From contig JAQBYI010000023.1 in NCBI GenBank assembly GCA_027622655.1, positions 1-51,784 of the forward strand: a stretch of 51,784 nucleotides of DNA, read 5' to 3'. This DNA is from Gemmatimonadota bacterium. GTDB lineage: Bacteria; Gemmatimonadota; Gemmatimonadetes; Gemmatimonadales; Gemmatimonadaceae. This document shows, one piece after another, positions 1-8,204 of this stretch (position 1 is the first letter of the stretch; each line of letters starts with the position of its first letter). The notes under the pieces are model-generated. The model saw only the letters and a list, made by a program, of their open reading frames with translations. It made no database searches and was not told where the DNA came from. The position numbers and the translations under genes are program-made.

Positions 1-301
1 CCCCGCGTATCCCCCGAGCCAACGCTGCATCAACCCCCGCGACAGCCGCAGTAGTTTCACGCCCAACCGCCGAACCAAGTTCGGCGGCAGTCACACCAAC
101 GATCACTTCAACCCGCCGCGCCTTCAACAGCGGAAGCACCTTGCCTCGACTGTGCACCGACGCATCGTCAGCCACCAGTGCGAGCGCAGCGACCCTTTTC
201 GCAACCGCCGCCCGCACCTGCTCCACTCCAACAACGACCGTCCGGGCCCGTAATCCCAGCCCGAGCAGCCCCTTCACCTTTGTCCATTCGCTACCGGTCA
301 C
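1..301 (-). CDS. L7Ae/L30e-family RNA-binding protein (YlxQ-like), 3' end cut by window edge
   Basis: I translated this frame by hand from the GTG at 301-299. It gives about 100 residues of a small alpha/beta protein with the family features: an early LLGLGLRAR (usually LLGLARRAG), then VVVGVEQV, a central LVADDAS, and a late LGSAVGRET. These match the L7Ae/L30e/Gadd45 fold proteins (YlxQ group), which bind kink-turn-like RNA. Such genes usually lie in the nusA-infB operon, and this one starts 6 nt after the nusA stop, so it is the third gene of rimP-nusA. The stop codon lies outside the window. YlxR, often found between nusA and ylxQ, is absent here. The fold assignment is fairly safe; the exact RNA partner is not known from sequence. 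Confidence 0.8.
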   Translation of the reverse strand, partial: MTGSEWTKVKGLLGLGLRARTVVVGVEQVRAAVAKRVAALALVADDASVHSRGKVLPLLKARRVEVIVGVTAAELGSAVGRETTAAVAGVDAALARGIRG

Positions 302-306
302 GACGC

Positions 307-1713
307 TCAGACGCCTTGTTCGGCACCCTGCGCCTCCGGTGACCCTGCGGTAGACGCCTCTGCATCCGTAGCGCCTGCCTCGCCTTCCTCAGCAACGTCG
401 CCACCTTCGGCCGTGTCGGCGCCGTCCTCTGTCAGTTCGTTGATCAGCTTCATGATGCGCTTCGCTTCCTCAGGCGCGATGCCCGGCAGTCGGAGGAAAT
501 CTTCCTTATCGAGGTCGATGATGTCGTTCAGCGTGACGTAACCGCCCGCCTCAAGCACTGCGACAGTTGCCGGCGGAAGTCCTTCAATTTCGGACAGCTT
601 GACGTCGGCTGCCTCGTCGGCCTCTTCGGGAAGCGGCGCGAACAGCGGAATGTCGCCGCCTCGCTCGAGCCACTCGCGACTCGAGTACAGGTCAATCTTC
701 CATTCGGTGAGTTCCGAAGCCAGGCGAACGTTCTGTCCGTTGCGCCCAATCGCGAGCGACAGCTGGTCCTCGTCCACAATGGCCTGAATGGTCTTGGTGG
801 CCGGATCGCTGAATACGCGGGCGACCTTCGCCGGCGCGAGAGCGAGGCGTGCGAATCGTTCCGGATCCGAAGACCACGGGACGATGTCGATGCGCTCGCC
901 GCCGAGTTCCTGAACGACGGTCTGCACGCGAGAGCCTTTCATCCCCACGCAGGCGCCCACCGGATCGATCGCATCATCGCGCGAAAACACGGCGATCTTC
1001 GTCCGGCTCCCGACTTCACGGGCTGCGGCGCGGATCTCGACAATCCCCTGCTGCAGTTCGGGAACTTCCAGACGAAACAGTGCCTGCACGAAAAGGGCGT
1101 CGCCACGCGACAGCACCAAGCGGGGCCCCTTTGGAGTCTCCTCAATCTTCTTGAGGACAGCACGAATCGGCTCACCCTGCTTGTAGTTCTCGCGGTGATT
1201 CTGCTCGCGATAAGGGATAATCGCTTCGGCTTCGCGAAACTTGTTCAGCATCACCACGATCTTCCCGCGCTCAATCTGCTGAATCTCGCCTGATAGAAGG
1301 TCACCAACGCGACCAGCGAACTCATCGCGGATCTTGGTGCGCTCGCCTTCGCGCACACGCTGAATGATGCGCTGCTTCGCGGCCTGAACCGCTGACCGTC
1401 CGAACTCGGCGAAGTCGACAGGGATTTCCATCACGTCGCCAACTTCGTACTCCGCATCCTCGTACCGAGCTTCTTCCAGCGTGATCTGAGTCGCCGCGTC
1501 TTCGACGGCCTCTACCACGCTTTTGAGCAGGACGATTCGAATGTCACCTCGGTCTTCGTCAACGTCGACTTCGGCACGCACGGTCGGGCCGTGCTTCTTG
1601 GCCAGCGCAGCATGGATGCCGTCGCTCAGCAGTTCGGTGAGTTCCGAACGCTCGATCTGCTTGAGATTCGCGAGCTCGCGAATCGCCATTAGAATTTCCG
1701 CTGAACCAGCCAT
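307..1713 (-). CDS. nusA: Transcription termination/antitermination factor NusA
   Basis: Elongation factor that binds RNA polymerase and nascent RNA, promoting pausing, intrinsic termination and antitermination. The 468-residue protein has the expected order: N-terminal polymerase-binding domain (about 1-130), S1 domain (about 135-200), KH1 with GACVGMKGSR (253-262), KH2 with AIGRNGQNV (321-329), then a helix-hairpin-helix region (about 370-430, containing LPGIAPEEAKRI) and an acidic, Ala/Glu-rich tail. The ATG at 1713 is preceded by GAGG about 10 nt upstream and lies 12 nt after the rimP stop. A second Met at residue 9 is a possible alternative start. Expression may be autoregulated through the rimP leader (see the 2229-2257 terminator). 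Confidence 0.97.
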   Translation of the reverse strand: MAGSAEILMAIRELANLKQIERSELTELLSDGIHAALAKKHGPTVRAEVDVDEDRGDIRIVLLKSVVEAVEDAATQITLEEARYEDAEYEVGDVMEIPVDFAEFGRSAVQAAKQRIIQRVREGERTKIRDEFAGRVGDLLSGEIQQIERGKIVVMLNKFREAEAIIPYREQNHRENYKQGEPIRAVLKKIEETPKGPRLVLSRGDALFVQALFRLEVPELQQGIVEIRAAAREVGSRTKIAVFSRDDAIDPVGACVGMKGSRVQTVVQELGGERIDIVPWSSDPERFARLALAPAKVARVFSDPATKTIQAIVDEDQLSLAIGRNGQNVRLASELTEWKIDLYSSREWLERGGDIPLFAPLPEEADEAADVKLSEIEGLPPATVAVLEAGGYVTLNDIIDLDKEDFLRLPGIAPEEAKRIMKLINELTEDGADTAEGGDVAEEGEAGATDAEASTAGSPEAQGAEQGV

Positions 1714-1725
1714 CGAGGAAGCGCC

Positions 1726-2202
1726 TCAGGTTTGCCAATGAACGGCGAGGCGGGCCTGCTCGATTTCCGCCAGCGCCAAATCGTGTTCCGTACCGTTCGA
1801 GTCCCGCACCGTTACCCGCGCGTCCGCGTCATGGTCCGACGCCGACAGAATTTCCACTTCCACGTGCCCGCCTACCGCCGCGAACCGCGCGCTCTTGACC
1901 GTCGCGCGTCTGCCGACAAACCGCCGCCAATCCGGAAGCGATCGCAACGGGCGGTCCAGCCCCGGGGACGACACCTCCAGTACATAGCGCCCGTCTATCA
2001 AGCCGGGCGCAGCATCCAGAACTGCCTCGATCGCCCGCGATACCGACTCGCAATCACCAACCTGCACCTTCGTTCCGTCCAGCCGATCAATCCGAACGTC
2101 GAGAACAGGGCGCGCGCGGCCCCCTCCGACGCGGATGTCAACGAACTCATATCCGAGCCCCTCAACTGCCTGCTGGACAACAACTTGCAAACCGCTATTC
2201 AC
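1726..2202 (-). CDS. rimP: Ribosome maturation factor RimP
   Basis: RimP assists 30S subunit maturation. The 158-residue product has the two-domain RimP layout: N-terminal alpha/beta domain ending in VLEVSSPGLDRPL (the family signature, about residues 75-87), and a C-terminal SH3-like domain (about 90-155). The start is a GTG at 2202 with only a weak ribosome-binding site (the upstream bases read AAGAAACAAC). It is the first gene of rimP-nusA-L7Ae; the conserved pairing with nusA supports the call. Transcription appears to start at the promoter at 2292-2320, so the mRNA leader contains an intrinsic terminator that ends 26 nt before the GTG. Confidence 0.95.
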   Translation of the reverse strand: MNSGLQVVVQQAVEGLGYEFVDIRVGGGRARPVLDVRIDRLDGTKVQVGDCESVSRAIEAVLDAAPGLIDGRYVLEVSSPGLDRPLRSLPDWRRFVGRRATVKSARFAAVGGHVEVEILSASDHDADARVTVRDSNGTEHDLALAEIEQARLAVHWQT

Positions 2203-2228
2203 GTTGTTTCTTGTATGTTTTCAGAGAC

Positions 2229-2257
2229 AAAAAAATGTGGGGCACCTTCCCCCACAT
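2229..2257 (-). terminator. Intrinsic terminator/attenuator in the rimP leader
   Basis: Read on the minus strand, a perfect 8-bp stem (ATGTGGGG pairing with CCCCACAT, 7-nt loop) is followed at once by seven T residues. This is a textbook Rho-independent terminator. It lies 60 nt beyond the pgeF stop but only 26 nt before the rimP GTG, and it is downstream of the best rimP promoter. It can therefore end murA-pgeF transcripts and also act as an attenuator for rimP-nusA. Confidence 0.9.
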
Positions 2258-2291
2258 CCCGTCGGCTCGCCGGAGCAAACCTACAGAGCTA

Positions 2292-2320
2292 ATGATACCG
2301 GCCGCAGGTGGCTCAGTCAA
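2292..2320 (-). promoter_or_regulatory. Sigma-70-type promoter for rimP-nusA
   Basis: On the minus strand TTGACT (2320-2315) is followed by exactly 17 nt and then TATCAT (2297-2292), one base per box away from consensus. The -35 box contains the pgeF stop codon. The predicted start of transcription is near 2285, giving a leader of about 83 nt that includes the terminator hairpin at 2229-2257. I saw no comparable promoter in the 26 nt between the hairpin and rimP. Confidence 0.75.
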
Positions 2321-3054
2321 GCCAAAGTGCGTGCCGCCTGGCCGGCCGAAGAGACGATTACGCCGACTTGCCGACCCACGTCACCCCCGCGGTGCGTAAA
2401 AAACCGGTCGCTGTCGCATCGGGTGCACCACACGCTTGACGATACGTTCCTCACTCCGGCAGTGCGAGCCTGTTCGGCGATCAGCGCGCGGAGATCGACA
2501 TGCCGGTTACGCGTGGTTTGCCACCCGGTGAGCCGCTCGTATACGTCTGGGCCGACTTCGTAGCACCGGCCACAAATCGCAGGGCCGAGATGGACGTGCA
2601 TCTCGCTCGACGGCAAACTCGCGCTGTTCATCCGGCCGATGACCAGCGCGACAATGTTCCCGGCCACTCCTCGCCAGCCGGCATGTGCCAACGCGACAAC
2701 GCCGGACTCGTGGGCAACGAACACGGGCACGCAGTCGGCGACGGTCACCGCCGCCGATCCTTCCGCACTCACCACGTGGGCATCGACGCCATCAAGCCGC
2801 TTCCATCCGGCCCACGGCTCGGATTGCTCGGCAATGTCGGCGCCGTGAACCTGCACACTGCTCACGAGCCCGAGACATCGTGGGGCCAGCGACTCGACCA
2901 GCGAGAGCCAACGGGCCTCGTTGCCATCGGGCGCATCGGCGGCGCGCAAGGCAAAGTCGCCGGCGGCACGGGTGGTCGTAAACGCCGTCACGCCAATCCG
3001 ATCGAACTCGACAACCGGTTCTCTATGCGGAACGTCGTCCCGCGCGCCGGGCAC
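2317..3054 (-). CDS. pgeF: Multicopper-oxidase-fold hydrolase PgeF/YfiH (peptidoglycan editing factor; LACC1 family)
   Basis: The 245-residue protein belongs to the YfiH/LACC1 family. Members have been described as purine nucleoside-processing enzymes (adenosine deaminase/phosphorylase activity), and the E. coli member as a factor preventing misincorporation of serine into peptidoglycan. The zinc-site residues are visible: His70 in VQVHG, Cys108 in VADCVP and His124 in ALAHAGWRG; the GPAICGRCYEVG segment is also typical. The GTG start at 3054 lies 2 nt beyond the murA stop, so the two are surely co-transcribed. That pairing with a cell-wall gene fits the peptidoglycan-editing role, but the sequence alone does not decide the substrate. 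Confidence 0.9.
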   Translation of the reverse strand: MPGARDDVPHREPVVEFDRIGVTAFTTTRAAGDFALRAADAPDGNEARWLSLVESLAPRCLGLVSSVQVHGADIAEQSEPWAGWKRLDGVDAHVVSAEGSAAVTVADCVPVFVAHESGVVALAHAGWRGVAGNIVALVIGRMNSASLPSSEMHVHLGPAICGRCYEVGPDVYERLTGWQTTRNRHVDLRALIAEQARTAGVRNVSSSVWCTRCDSDRFFTHRGGDVGRQVGVIVSSAGQAARTLA

Positions 3055-3056
3055 GA

Positions 3057-4352
3057 TCAGTCGCGCCCGTCCGCGACACGGCGAATACCGGCGCCGAGCG
3101 CGTTCAATCGTTCGTGAATGCGTTCGTACCCGCGCTCAATCTGTCCGACATTATTGATTGTGCTCGTTCCCTTGGCGCACAGCGCGGCAATCAACATTGC
3201 CATTCCAGCCCTGATGTCCGGCGACTCGACGACTGCTCCACGAAGCTGAGACGGCCCCGAAACCAACGCGCGATGCGGATCGCAAAGGACGATTCGCGCT
3301 CCCATCGAGATGAGTTTGTCGACGAAGAACATTCGCGACTCAAACATTTTTTCGTGCATGAGAATCAGTCCGTTGCACTGCGTCGCCGTCACGATGGCGA
3401 TAGACATCACGTCAGCCGGGAACGCCGGCCATGGCTGGTCTTCCAGTTTCGGGACGTGCCCACCGAGGTCGCTCTGAATCTCCAGTGTCTGGTTTGCCGG
3501 AACCACGAGCGCGGTCCCATCGACTACGGTATGGACGCCGAGTCGCTCGAACCCCATCCGGATGGAGCGCAGGTGCTCAACGCCGGCATCTTCGATCCGC
3601 AGCTCCGACCTGGTGACCGCAGCCAATCCGATGAACGAACCGACTTCGATGTGATCGGGGCCGATCGCGTAGGTCGCGGCGCCGAGTGTCGCTCCGCCGT
3701 GGATCGTGAGTTCGTTGGTGCCAATGCCCTCGATTGCGGCTCCCAGTGCAACGAGAAACCGGCACAGGTCCTGCACGTGCGGCTCGCTCGCCGCATTTCG
3801 AAGCGTGGTTGTTCCCGTGGCGGCAACGGCTGCCATGACGGCGTTCTCCGTGCCCGTTACGCTCGGCTCGTCGAGGAACACGTCGGCACCGCGCAGTCCT
3901 TTCGTCGTCAGGCGAATCCGGTCACTGAAATCATGTTCAACTCCCAGTTGCGCCAGCGCGAGAAAGTGCGTGTCGAGCCGACGGCGTCCGATGACGTCGC
4001 CGCCAGGCGGCGTCAGGTCCACCTGCCCGCAGCGCGCAAGCATCGGGGCCGCCAACAGGATCGACGCGCGGATGCGCGCGCACATCGCGGCGTCTAGCGC
4101 GCCCGCACTGATCGTCTTGGCGTGAATCTTCAGAGTATTCTGTGCTTCCCATGACACCTCGGCGCCCGTCGTGCGCACGAGGGCGACGAGCGTTTCGATA
4201 TCGCCAATACGCGGCACGTTTCGCAGCGTGACCGGTCGATCGGTGAGAAGCGCCGCCGCGACTATGGGCAGCGCTGCATTCTTATTACCACTTGGCCGGA
4301 TCGAACCGGAGAGTGGGCGGTTTCCTTCGACGATGTACTGGAGGCTCGACAC
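3057..4352 (-). CDS. murA: UDP-N-acetylglucosamine 1-carboxyvinyltransferase MurA with Asp in place of the fosfomycin-target Cys
   Basis: First committed step of peptidoglycan synthesis: transfer of enolpyruvate from PEP to UDP-GlcNAc in the cytoplasm. The 431 residues cover the whole EPSP-synthase-like fold; [10 protein letters not shown] (residues 21-30) holds the conserved Lys24/Asn25 pair. In the active-site loop the usual PGGCTIG reads PPGGDVIG, so residue 119 is Asp (codon GAC, 3998-3996) where E. coli has Cys115. Known MurA enzymes with Asp here (for example Mycobacterium tuberculosis and Chlamydia) are active and naturally resistant to fosfomycin. Start is GTG at 4352. No good SD sequence is visible. 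It is followed by pgeF. Confidence 0.97.
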   Translation of the reverse strand: MSSLQYIVEGNRPLSGSIRPSGNKNAALPIVAAALLTDRPVTLRNVPRIGDIETLVALVRTTGAEVSWEAQNTLKIHAKTISAGALDAAMCARIRASILLAAPMLARCGQVDLTPPGGDVIGRRRLDTHFLALAQLGVEHDFSDRIRLTTKGLRGADVFLDEPSVTGTENAVMAAVAATGTTTLRNAASEPHVQDLCRFLVALGAAIEGIGTNELTIHGGATLGAATYAIGPDHIEVGSFIGLAAVTRSELRIEDAGVEHLRSIRMGFERLGVHTVVDGTALVVPANQTLEIQSDLGGHVPKLEDQPWPAFPADVMSIAIVTATQCNGLILMHEKMFESRMFFVDKLISMGARIVLCDPHRALVSGPSQLRGAVVESPDIRAGMAMLIAALCAKGTSTINNVGQIERGYERIHERLNALGAGIRRVADGRD

Positions 4353-4418
4353 GTGACGAGGAGTCCGGGAAACGGTGATGCCGAAGGATGGAGGTCCACG
4401 CGGGCGCGAGCAAGTTGC

Positions 4419-4447
4419 TTGACCTGCCGTGCCGCCGCGGGTACCAT
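4419..4447 (+). promoter_or_regulatory. Promoter of the zinc phospholipase-like gene; predicts a leaderless mRNA
   Basis: TTGACC (4419-4424), 17 nt, TACCAT (4442-4447). The usual 6-7 nt from the -10 box to the transcription start places +1 on or next to the GTG at 4454, which is the start codon that gives a clean signal peptide. No room remains for a ribosome-binding site. Confidence 0.6.
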
Positions 4448-4453
4448 CGAGCC

Positions 4454-5374
4454 GTGATCGTCCGTTGCCTCCTGCTCGGCGCCCTGCTGGTGGCGATGGC
4501 TCCGTCTGTCGCGCTTGCGTGGACGCCGGGAACGCACATCCTGCTCGGCGAAGCCGTTCTTCGGTCAGCCGCCGCGCTGCCGGTGGCCCTCGCGGCGCTC
4601 CTCAAGGCGCATCCCTGGGATTTTCTCTACGGGTCGATCGCGGCTGATACAAGCATGGCCAAGAAGTACGCCCGCTTTGGGCGCCACTGCCATTCGTGGA
4701 CCGTGGGATTCGAGATTCTGCACCGCGCGCGCGACGAGCAGTTGCAGGCATTTTCGTGGGGGTACCTCGCGCACCTCGCCGCCGACGTCGTGGCGCACAA
4801 CTATTTCGTTCCCCACCAGCTGGCGATTACATCGTCGACGACGGCGCTCGGACACAGTTATTGGGAAAGTCGGTTCGAAACACATTTGAGCCAGCGGTAC
4901 ACGCGCCGGGCTGTTGAGGTCATCCAGCGCCCCCACCTGAGCAGCGACGCGCACCTCGACCAGGTTCTCAGCCCGACGATATTCTCGACGCGCACGAACC
5001 GTCGGATCTTTCGGGGCATGGTTCACGCGACAGACAGCGCAAGCTGGCAACGCGTGTTCGGCCTGGTGGCTGCCAACAGCCGATGGGATCTCGCCGACAC
5101 GGTGGTGACCGCGCATATCGCGCGGTCCTACGACTATGTGATGGACCTGCTCATCCGTGAAGCCGGGTCCGTGCCTTACACGTACGACCCGGCCGGTGAT
5201 CGATCATTGCGTGCTGCGAAGCGCGTGCGCCGTGCAGCGATACAGGACGGAGGGCACCAAGCAGCCAGCGATGAAGCGGGTCGTCGATTTGGGCTACCGG
5301 AGAGCACGCTCAGCTATGCCACCGCAGTCGATGAGCCGCTCTACCTGCCGGCCGCCCGGTCCGAGATAAGCTGA
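4454..5374 (+). CDS. Secreted zinc-dependent phospholipase C-like protein
   Basis: A 306-residue exported protein of the zinc-dependent phospholipase C / S1-P1-like fold. From the GTG at 4454 the product starts with a clear signal peptide (hydrophobic [17 protein letters not shown], cleavage predicted after Ala22), leaving Trp23 as the mature N-terminus. In characterised bacterial zinc PLC the N-terminal Trp itself binds zinc. Further candidate ligands are His28 in [10 protein letters not shown], Asp in IAADTSM, His in RHCHSW, and the pair in [15 protein letters not shown], followed by the Glu in [11 protein letters not shown] longer reading frame opens at 4388 but would put 22 residues before the signal peptide. 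The last 34 nt overlap the end of gatB. The true substrate is unknown. Confidence 0.85.
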   Translation: MIVRCLLLGALLVAMAPSVALAWTPGTHILLGEAVLRSAAALPVALAALLKAHPWDFLYGSIAADTSMAKKYARFGRHCHSWTVGFEILHRARDEQLQAFSWGYLAHLAADVVAHNYFVPHQLAITSSTTALGHSYWESRFETHLSQRYTRRAVEVIQRPHLSSDAHLDQVLSPTIFSTRTNRRIFRGMVHATDSASWQRVFGLVAANSRWDLADTVVTAHIARSYDYVMDLLIREAGSVPYTYDPAGDRSLRAAKRVRRAAIQDGGHQAASDEAGRRFGLPESTLSYATAVDEPLYLPAARSEIS

Positions 5375-6768
5375 TTGACCTTCTTCGGGTCGGCGCGTCC
5401 TTTGGACTTCTTCATTACGAGTCCCACGAGCACGCCCTGGAGTCGCGTTTCGCCACCGATGAACCGGTCCGCTTCCGCTGGGTTTTCGGCGAACACCTCG
5501 CTGATCCACGCGATAAGCGCTGCCTCATCTCCCACCTGAAGCAGACCTTCGCGTTCAGCGATCGTGCGGGCGGCGTCAGCCGTGTGCGTCATGACGCCAT
5601 AGATTTTCTTCGCCGCTGTATTGCTGACGATTCCTTCCGCCACGAGTCCGATGAGATCAGCCAAGCGTTGCGGTGAAACCGACTTAGCGGCTTCGGGGTC
5701 TGCATTACTCGCGACCATCACCTCGCCAATCACCCAGTTTGCCGCCGTTTTGGCGTCTTTCGCCAAGTTGGCAACCGCTTCGAAATAATCCCCACGATCA
5801 CGGTCAGCCGTCAGGACGTCGGCCTCCGCCGGGCAGATCTGCAGATCTCGCACATAGCGTGCCCTGCGCGCCGCGGGAAACTCTGGGAGCCCGTTGCGCA
5901 CCCGTTCGACGTACTCGCGATCGAGCAGCAACGGGGGCAGGTCCGGTTCGGGGAAGTATCGGTAGTCGTGGCTCTCTTCCTTCGACCGCGCCGAGCGCAC
6001 GGCGTCGGCCCGATCGTCGTAGAGCATCGTCTGCTGAACAACAACGTCGTCGGCATCGTAGGCAGCACAGTGGCGGGCGAACTCGTGCTCGATGGCGCGC
6101 TCGGCGTTCGAGAACGAGTTCAGGTTCTTGATTTCCGTGCGCGTGCGTAGCGTGGATTCACCTCGGGGCCTTGCACTGACGTTTGCGTCGACGCGTAGGC
6201 TCCCCTCCTCCATGGAGCAGTCGGAAACACCAGCATAGACGAGGATCTCGCGAAGCGCGTGAAGGAAGGCGGCCGCTTCGCTACTCGAGCGGATGTCAGG
6301 TTCGCTGACGATCTCGACCAGAGGCACTCCGGCGCGATTCAGATCGATGGCAGTGAATCCGGCGAACCGATCGTGCACCGACTTCCCGGCGTCCTCCTCC
6401 ATGTGAATCCGCGTGATGGCGATTTCCCGCGTATCGCCCAGGCGAACCGCACCACCGGTCGCGAGGGGCCGATCGAACTGCGTGATTTGGTACCCTTTTG
6501 GAAGATCCGGATAAAAATAGTTCTTCCGGGCGAAGATCGATTCCCCGTGGACGGTGCAGCCGAGCGCCAGCGCAGCGCGTGTGGCCAGTTCGACGGCCCG
6601 AGCGTTCAGCACCGGGAGCGCGCCGGGAAGCGCAAGGCAGACCGGGCACGTATTCACGTTGGGCGCGGCGCCGAACGCCGTGGCGCAGCGACAGAACGCC
6701 TTGGTCTTCGTCCGAAGTTGGACGTGCACTTCGAGACCAACGACCATTTCGTAGCGCTCGTGAATCAT
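5341..6768 (-). CDS. gatB: Asp-tRNA(Asn)/Glu-tRNA(Gln) amidotransferase subunit B
   Basis: GatB carries the kinase and tRNA-binding part of GatCAB, which converts misacylated Glu-tRNA(Gln) and/or Asp-tRNA(Asn) to the amide form. The 475-residue product begins with MVVGLEVHVQL and has the Cys cluster of the GatB zinc site (CRC about residue 26 and CPVC about residue 40), LDRPLATGG, and DRAGVPL-type core motifs (here NRAGVPLVEIVSEPD). The C-terminal 150 residues match the YqeY-like tail domain. ATG overlaps the gatA stop by 4 bp. Its 3' end overlaps the convergent zinc phospholipase gene by 34 bp. It is the last gene of the serS-to-gatB unit. Confidence 0.97.
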   Translation of the reverse strand: MIHERYEMVVGLEVHVQLRTKTKAFCRCATAFGAAPNVNTCPVCLALPGALPVLNARAVELATRAALALGCTVHGESIFARKNYFYPDLPKGYQITQFDRPLATGGAVRLGDTREIAITRIHMEEDAGKSVHDRFAGFTAIDLNRAGVPLVEIVSEPDIRSSSEAAAFLHALREILVYAGVSDCSMEEGSLRVDANVSARPRGESTLRTRTEIKNLNSFSNAERAIEHEFARHCAAYDADDVVVQQTMLYDDRADAVRSARSKEESHDYRYFPEPDLPPLLLDREYVERVRNGLPEFPAARRARYVRDLQICPAEADVLTADRDRGDYFEAVANLAKDAKTAANWVIGEVMVASNADPEAAKSVSPQRLADLIGLVAEGIVSNTAAKKIYGVMTHTADAARTIAEREGLLQVGDEAALIAWISEVFAENPAEADRFIGGETRLQGVLVGLVMKKSKGRADPKKVNQLISDRAAGR

Positions 6769-8204
6769 CGGTGCGCCTCGGCGCCCAACTCGACTTCGAG
6801 CGAGTATGCCACGCGAAACATCCCCGGCTCGTCGAACTTTGGCGAAATCAACTGTCCGCCCACGGGGAGTCCGCGAACGCGTCCAATTGGAACCGACATC
6901 GCGGGGAGCTCAGCGAGATTCGCCGTCACAGTGAAAATGTCGCTGAGGTACATCTCGTACGGATCTGACATCTCTCCGAAACGAAAAGCGGGAGTGGGCG
7001 TTGTGGGCGTAAAGAGCGCATGGACGCCCGAGGCGAACACCGCGCTGAAGTCGTGGCGGATCAGCGATCGAACTTGCATCGCCTTCACGTAGTACGCGTC
7101 GTAGTAGCCTGCCGAAAGAACGTAGGTTCCCAGCAAGACGCGTCGCGTTACCTCCGGCCCGAATCCTCGCGAGCGCGTGGCGTCGTACATCGCGCGGAGG
7201 CCGTCTCCATCGATCCGCATCCCGTACCGGACGCCGTCAAAACGCGCGAGGTTTGCGGAACACTCTGCCGGCGCGATGACGTAGTACGCAGGAACGGCAT
7301 ATTCGGTGTGGGGCAGCGAAACGTCGCGGATTTCCGCGCCTCGCGCGCGAAGCGCATCCACCGCCCGGTTGCATGCGTCACGCACGCTCGGGTCGAGCGT
7401 GGGCGGGAAGTACTCAGCCGGAAGCCCGATCACCGTACCGCGAAGATCTTGGGCGCCCGTACGCATCGCGGGGACCGCGGCCGCGACCGATGTCGCGTCG
7501 TTCGCGCCATCGTGCCCCGCGATCACTTCAAGCGCACGGGCCGCGTCGTCGACTGTGCGGCCAAAGACACCGACGTTATCAAGCGACGAGGCGAACGCGA
7601 CGAGCCCGAAGCGGCTCACGCGACCGTAGGTCGGCTTGACACCGACCACACCGCAGAACGCAGCAGGCTGGCGTACGGAGCCCCCGGTTTCCGAACCCAA
7701 TGCGATGGGACAGATGCCGGCGGCGACCGCTACGGCAGATCCTCCCGAGCTTCCTCCCGGAACCCGCGAACGGTCGTGAGGATTTCGAGCCGGGCCGAAC
7801 GCGCTGTTCTCCGTGCTCGACCCCATCGCGAACTCATCCATCGTTGTCTTGCCGATCAGCACGGCCCCGGCCTCACGAAGCCTGCGCGCCACAGTTGCTT
7901 CGAACGGACTGATGTAGCCCTCGAGCACACGGGACCCGCAGCTGGTCGTGAGAAACGGAGTGGCGATGTTGTCTTTGATCGCGACCGGCACGCCTGCAAG
8001 CGGAGCCGACCTGTCCACATCGGCGGCGGCACGCAGCGACGCCGCGCGATCGGTCGAGACGAACGCGTTCAGCTCACCGCCCACGCCATTATCCGCCGCA
8101 ATCGCATCCAGCGCGCGAGCGACGCCTGCTTCGGCGGTCGATTCGCCCGCGTTCACCGCAGCCACGATTTGTGCGACGGTTCCATCGCCCGCCCCGCCGG
8201 TCAC
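6765..8204 (-). CDS. gatA: Asp-tRNA(Asn)/Glu-tRNA(Gln) amidotransferase subunit A
   Basis: Amidase-signature subunit that releases ammonia from glutamine for GatB. The catalytic triad is visible: Lys77 in GVPVAIKDN, cis-Ser152 in PGGSSGGSA and nucleophile Ser176 in SETGGSVRQPA. Length is 479 residues, normal for GatA. It overlaps gatC by 4 bp upstream and gatB by 4 bp downstream, so the C-A-B subunits are translationally coupled in the order of assembly. Presence of GatCAB implies that the cell makes Gln-tRNA and/or Asn-tRNA by the indirect route. Confidence 0.97.
   Translation of the reverse strand: MTGGAGDGTVAQIVAAVNAGESTAEAGVARALDAIAADNGVGGELNAFVSTDRAASLRAAADVDRSAPLAGVPVAIKDNIATPFLTTSCGSRVLEGYISPFEATVARRLREAGAVLIGKTTMDEFAMGSSTENSAFGPARNPHDRSRVPGGSSGGSAVAVAAGICPIALGSETGGSVRQPAAFCGVVGVKPTYGRVSRFGLVAFASSLDNVGVFGRTVDDAARALEVIAGHDGANDATSVAAAVPAMRTGAQDLRGTVIGLPAEYFPPTLDPSVRDACNRAVDALRARGAEIRDVSLPHTEYAVPAYYVIAPAECSANLARFDGVRYGMRIDGDGLRAMYDATRSRGFGPEVTRRVLLGTYVLSAGYYDAYYVKAMQVRSLIRHDFSAVFASGVHALFTPTTPTPAFRFGEMSDPYEMYLSDIFTVTANLAELPAMSVPIGRVRGLPVGGQLISPKFDEPGMFRVAYSLEVELGAEAHR

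Noticed and set aside
2228-2257. The hairpin before rimP taken only as the end of murA-pgeF
   Set aside because: It does act there, but no adequate promoter fits in the 26 nt between it and rimP, so the attenuator reading was kept as a finding.
3114-4097. A 327-residue plus-strand frame opposite murA
   Set aside because: Antisense shadow: no recognisable domain, and murA on the other strand is intact from end to end.
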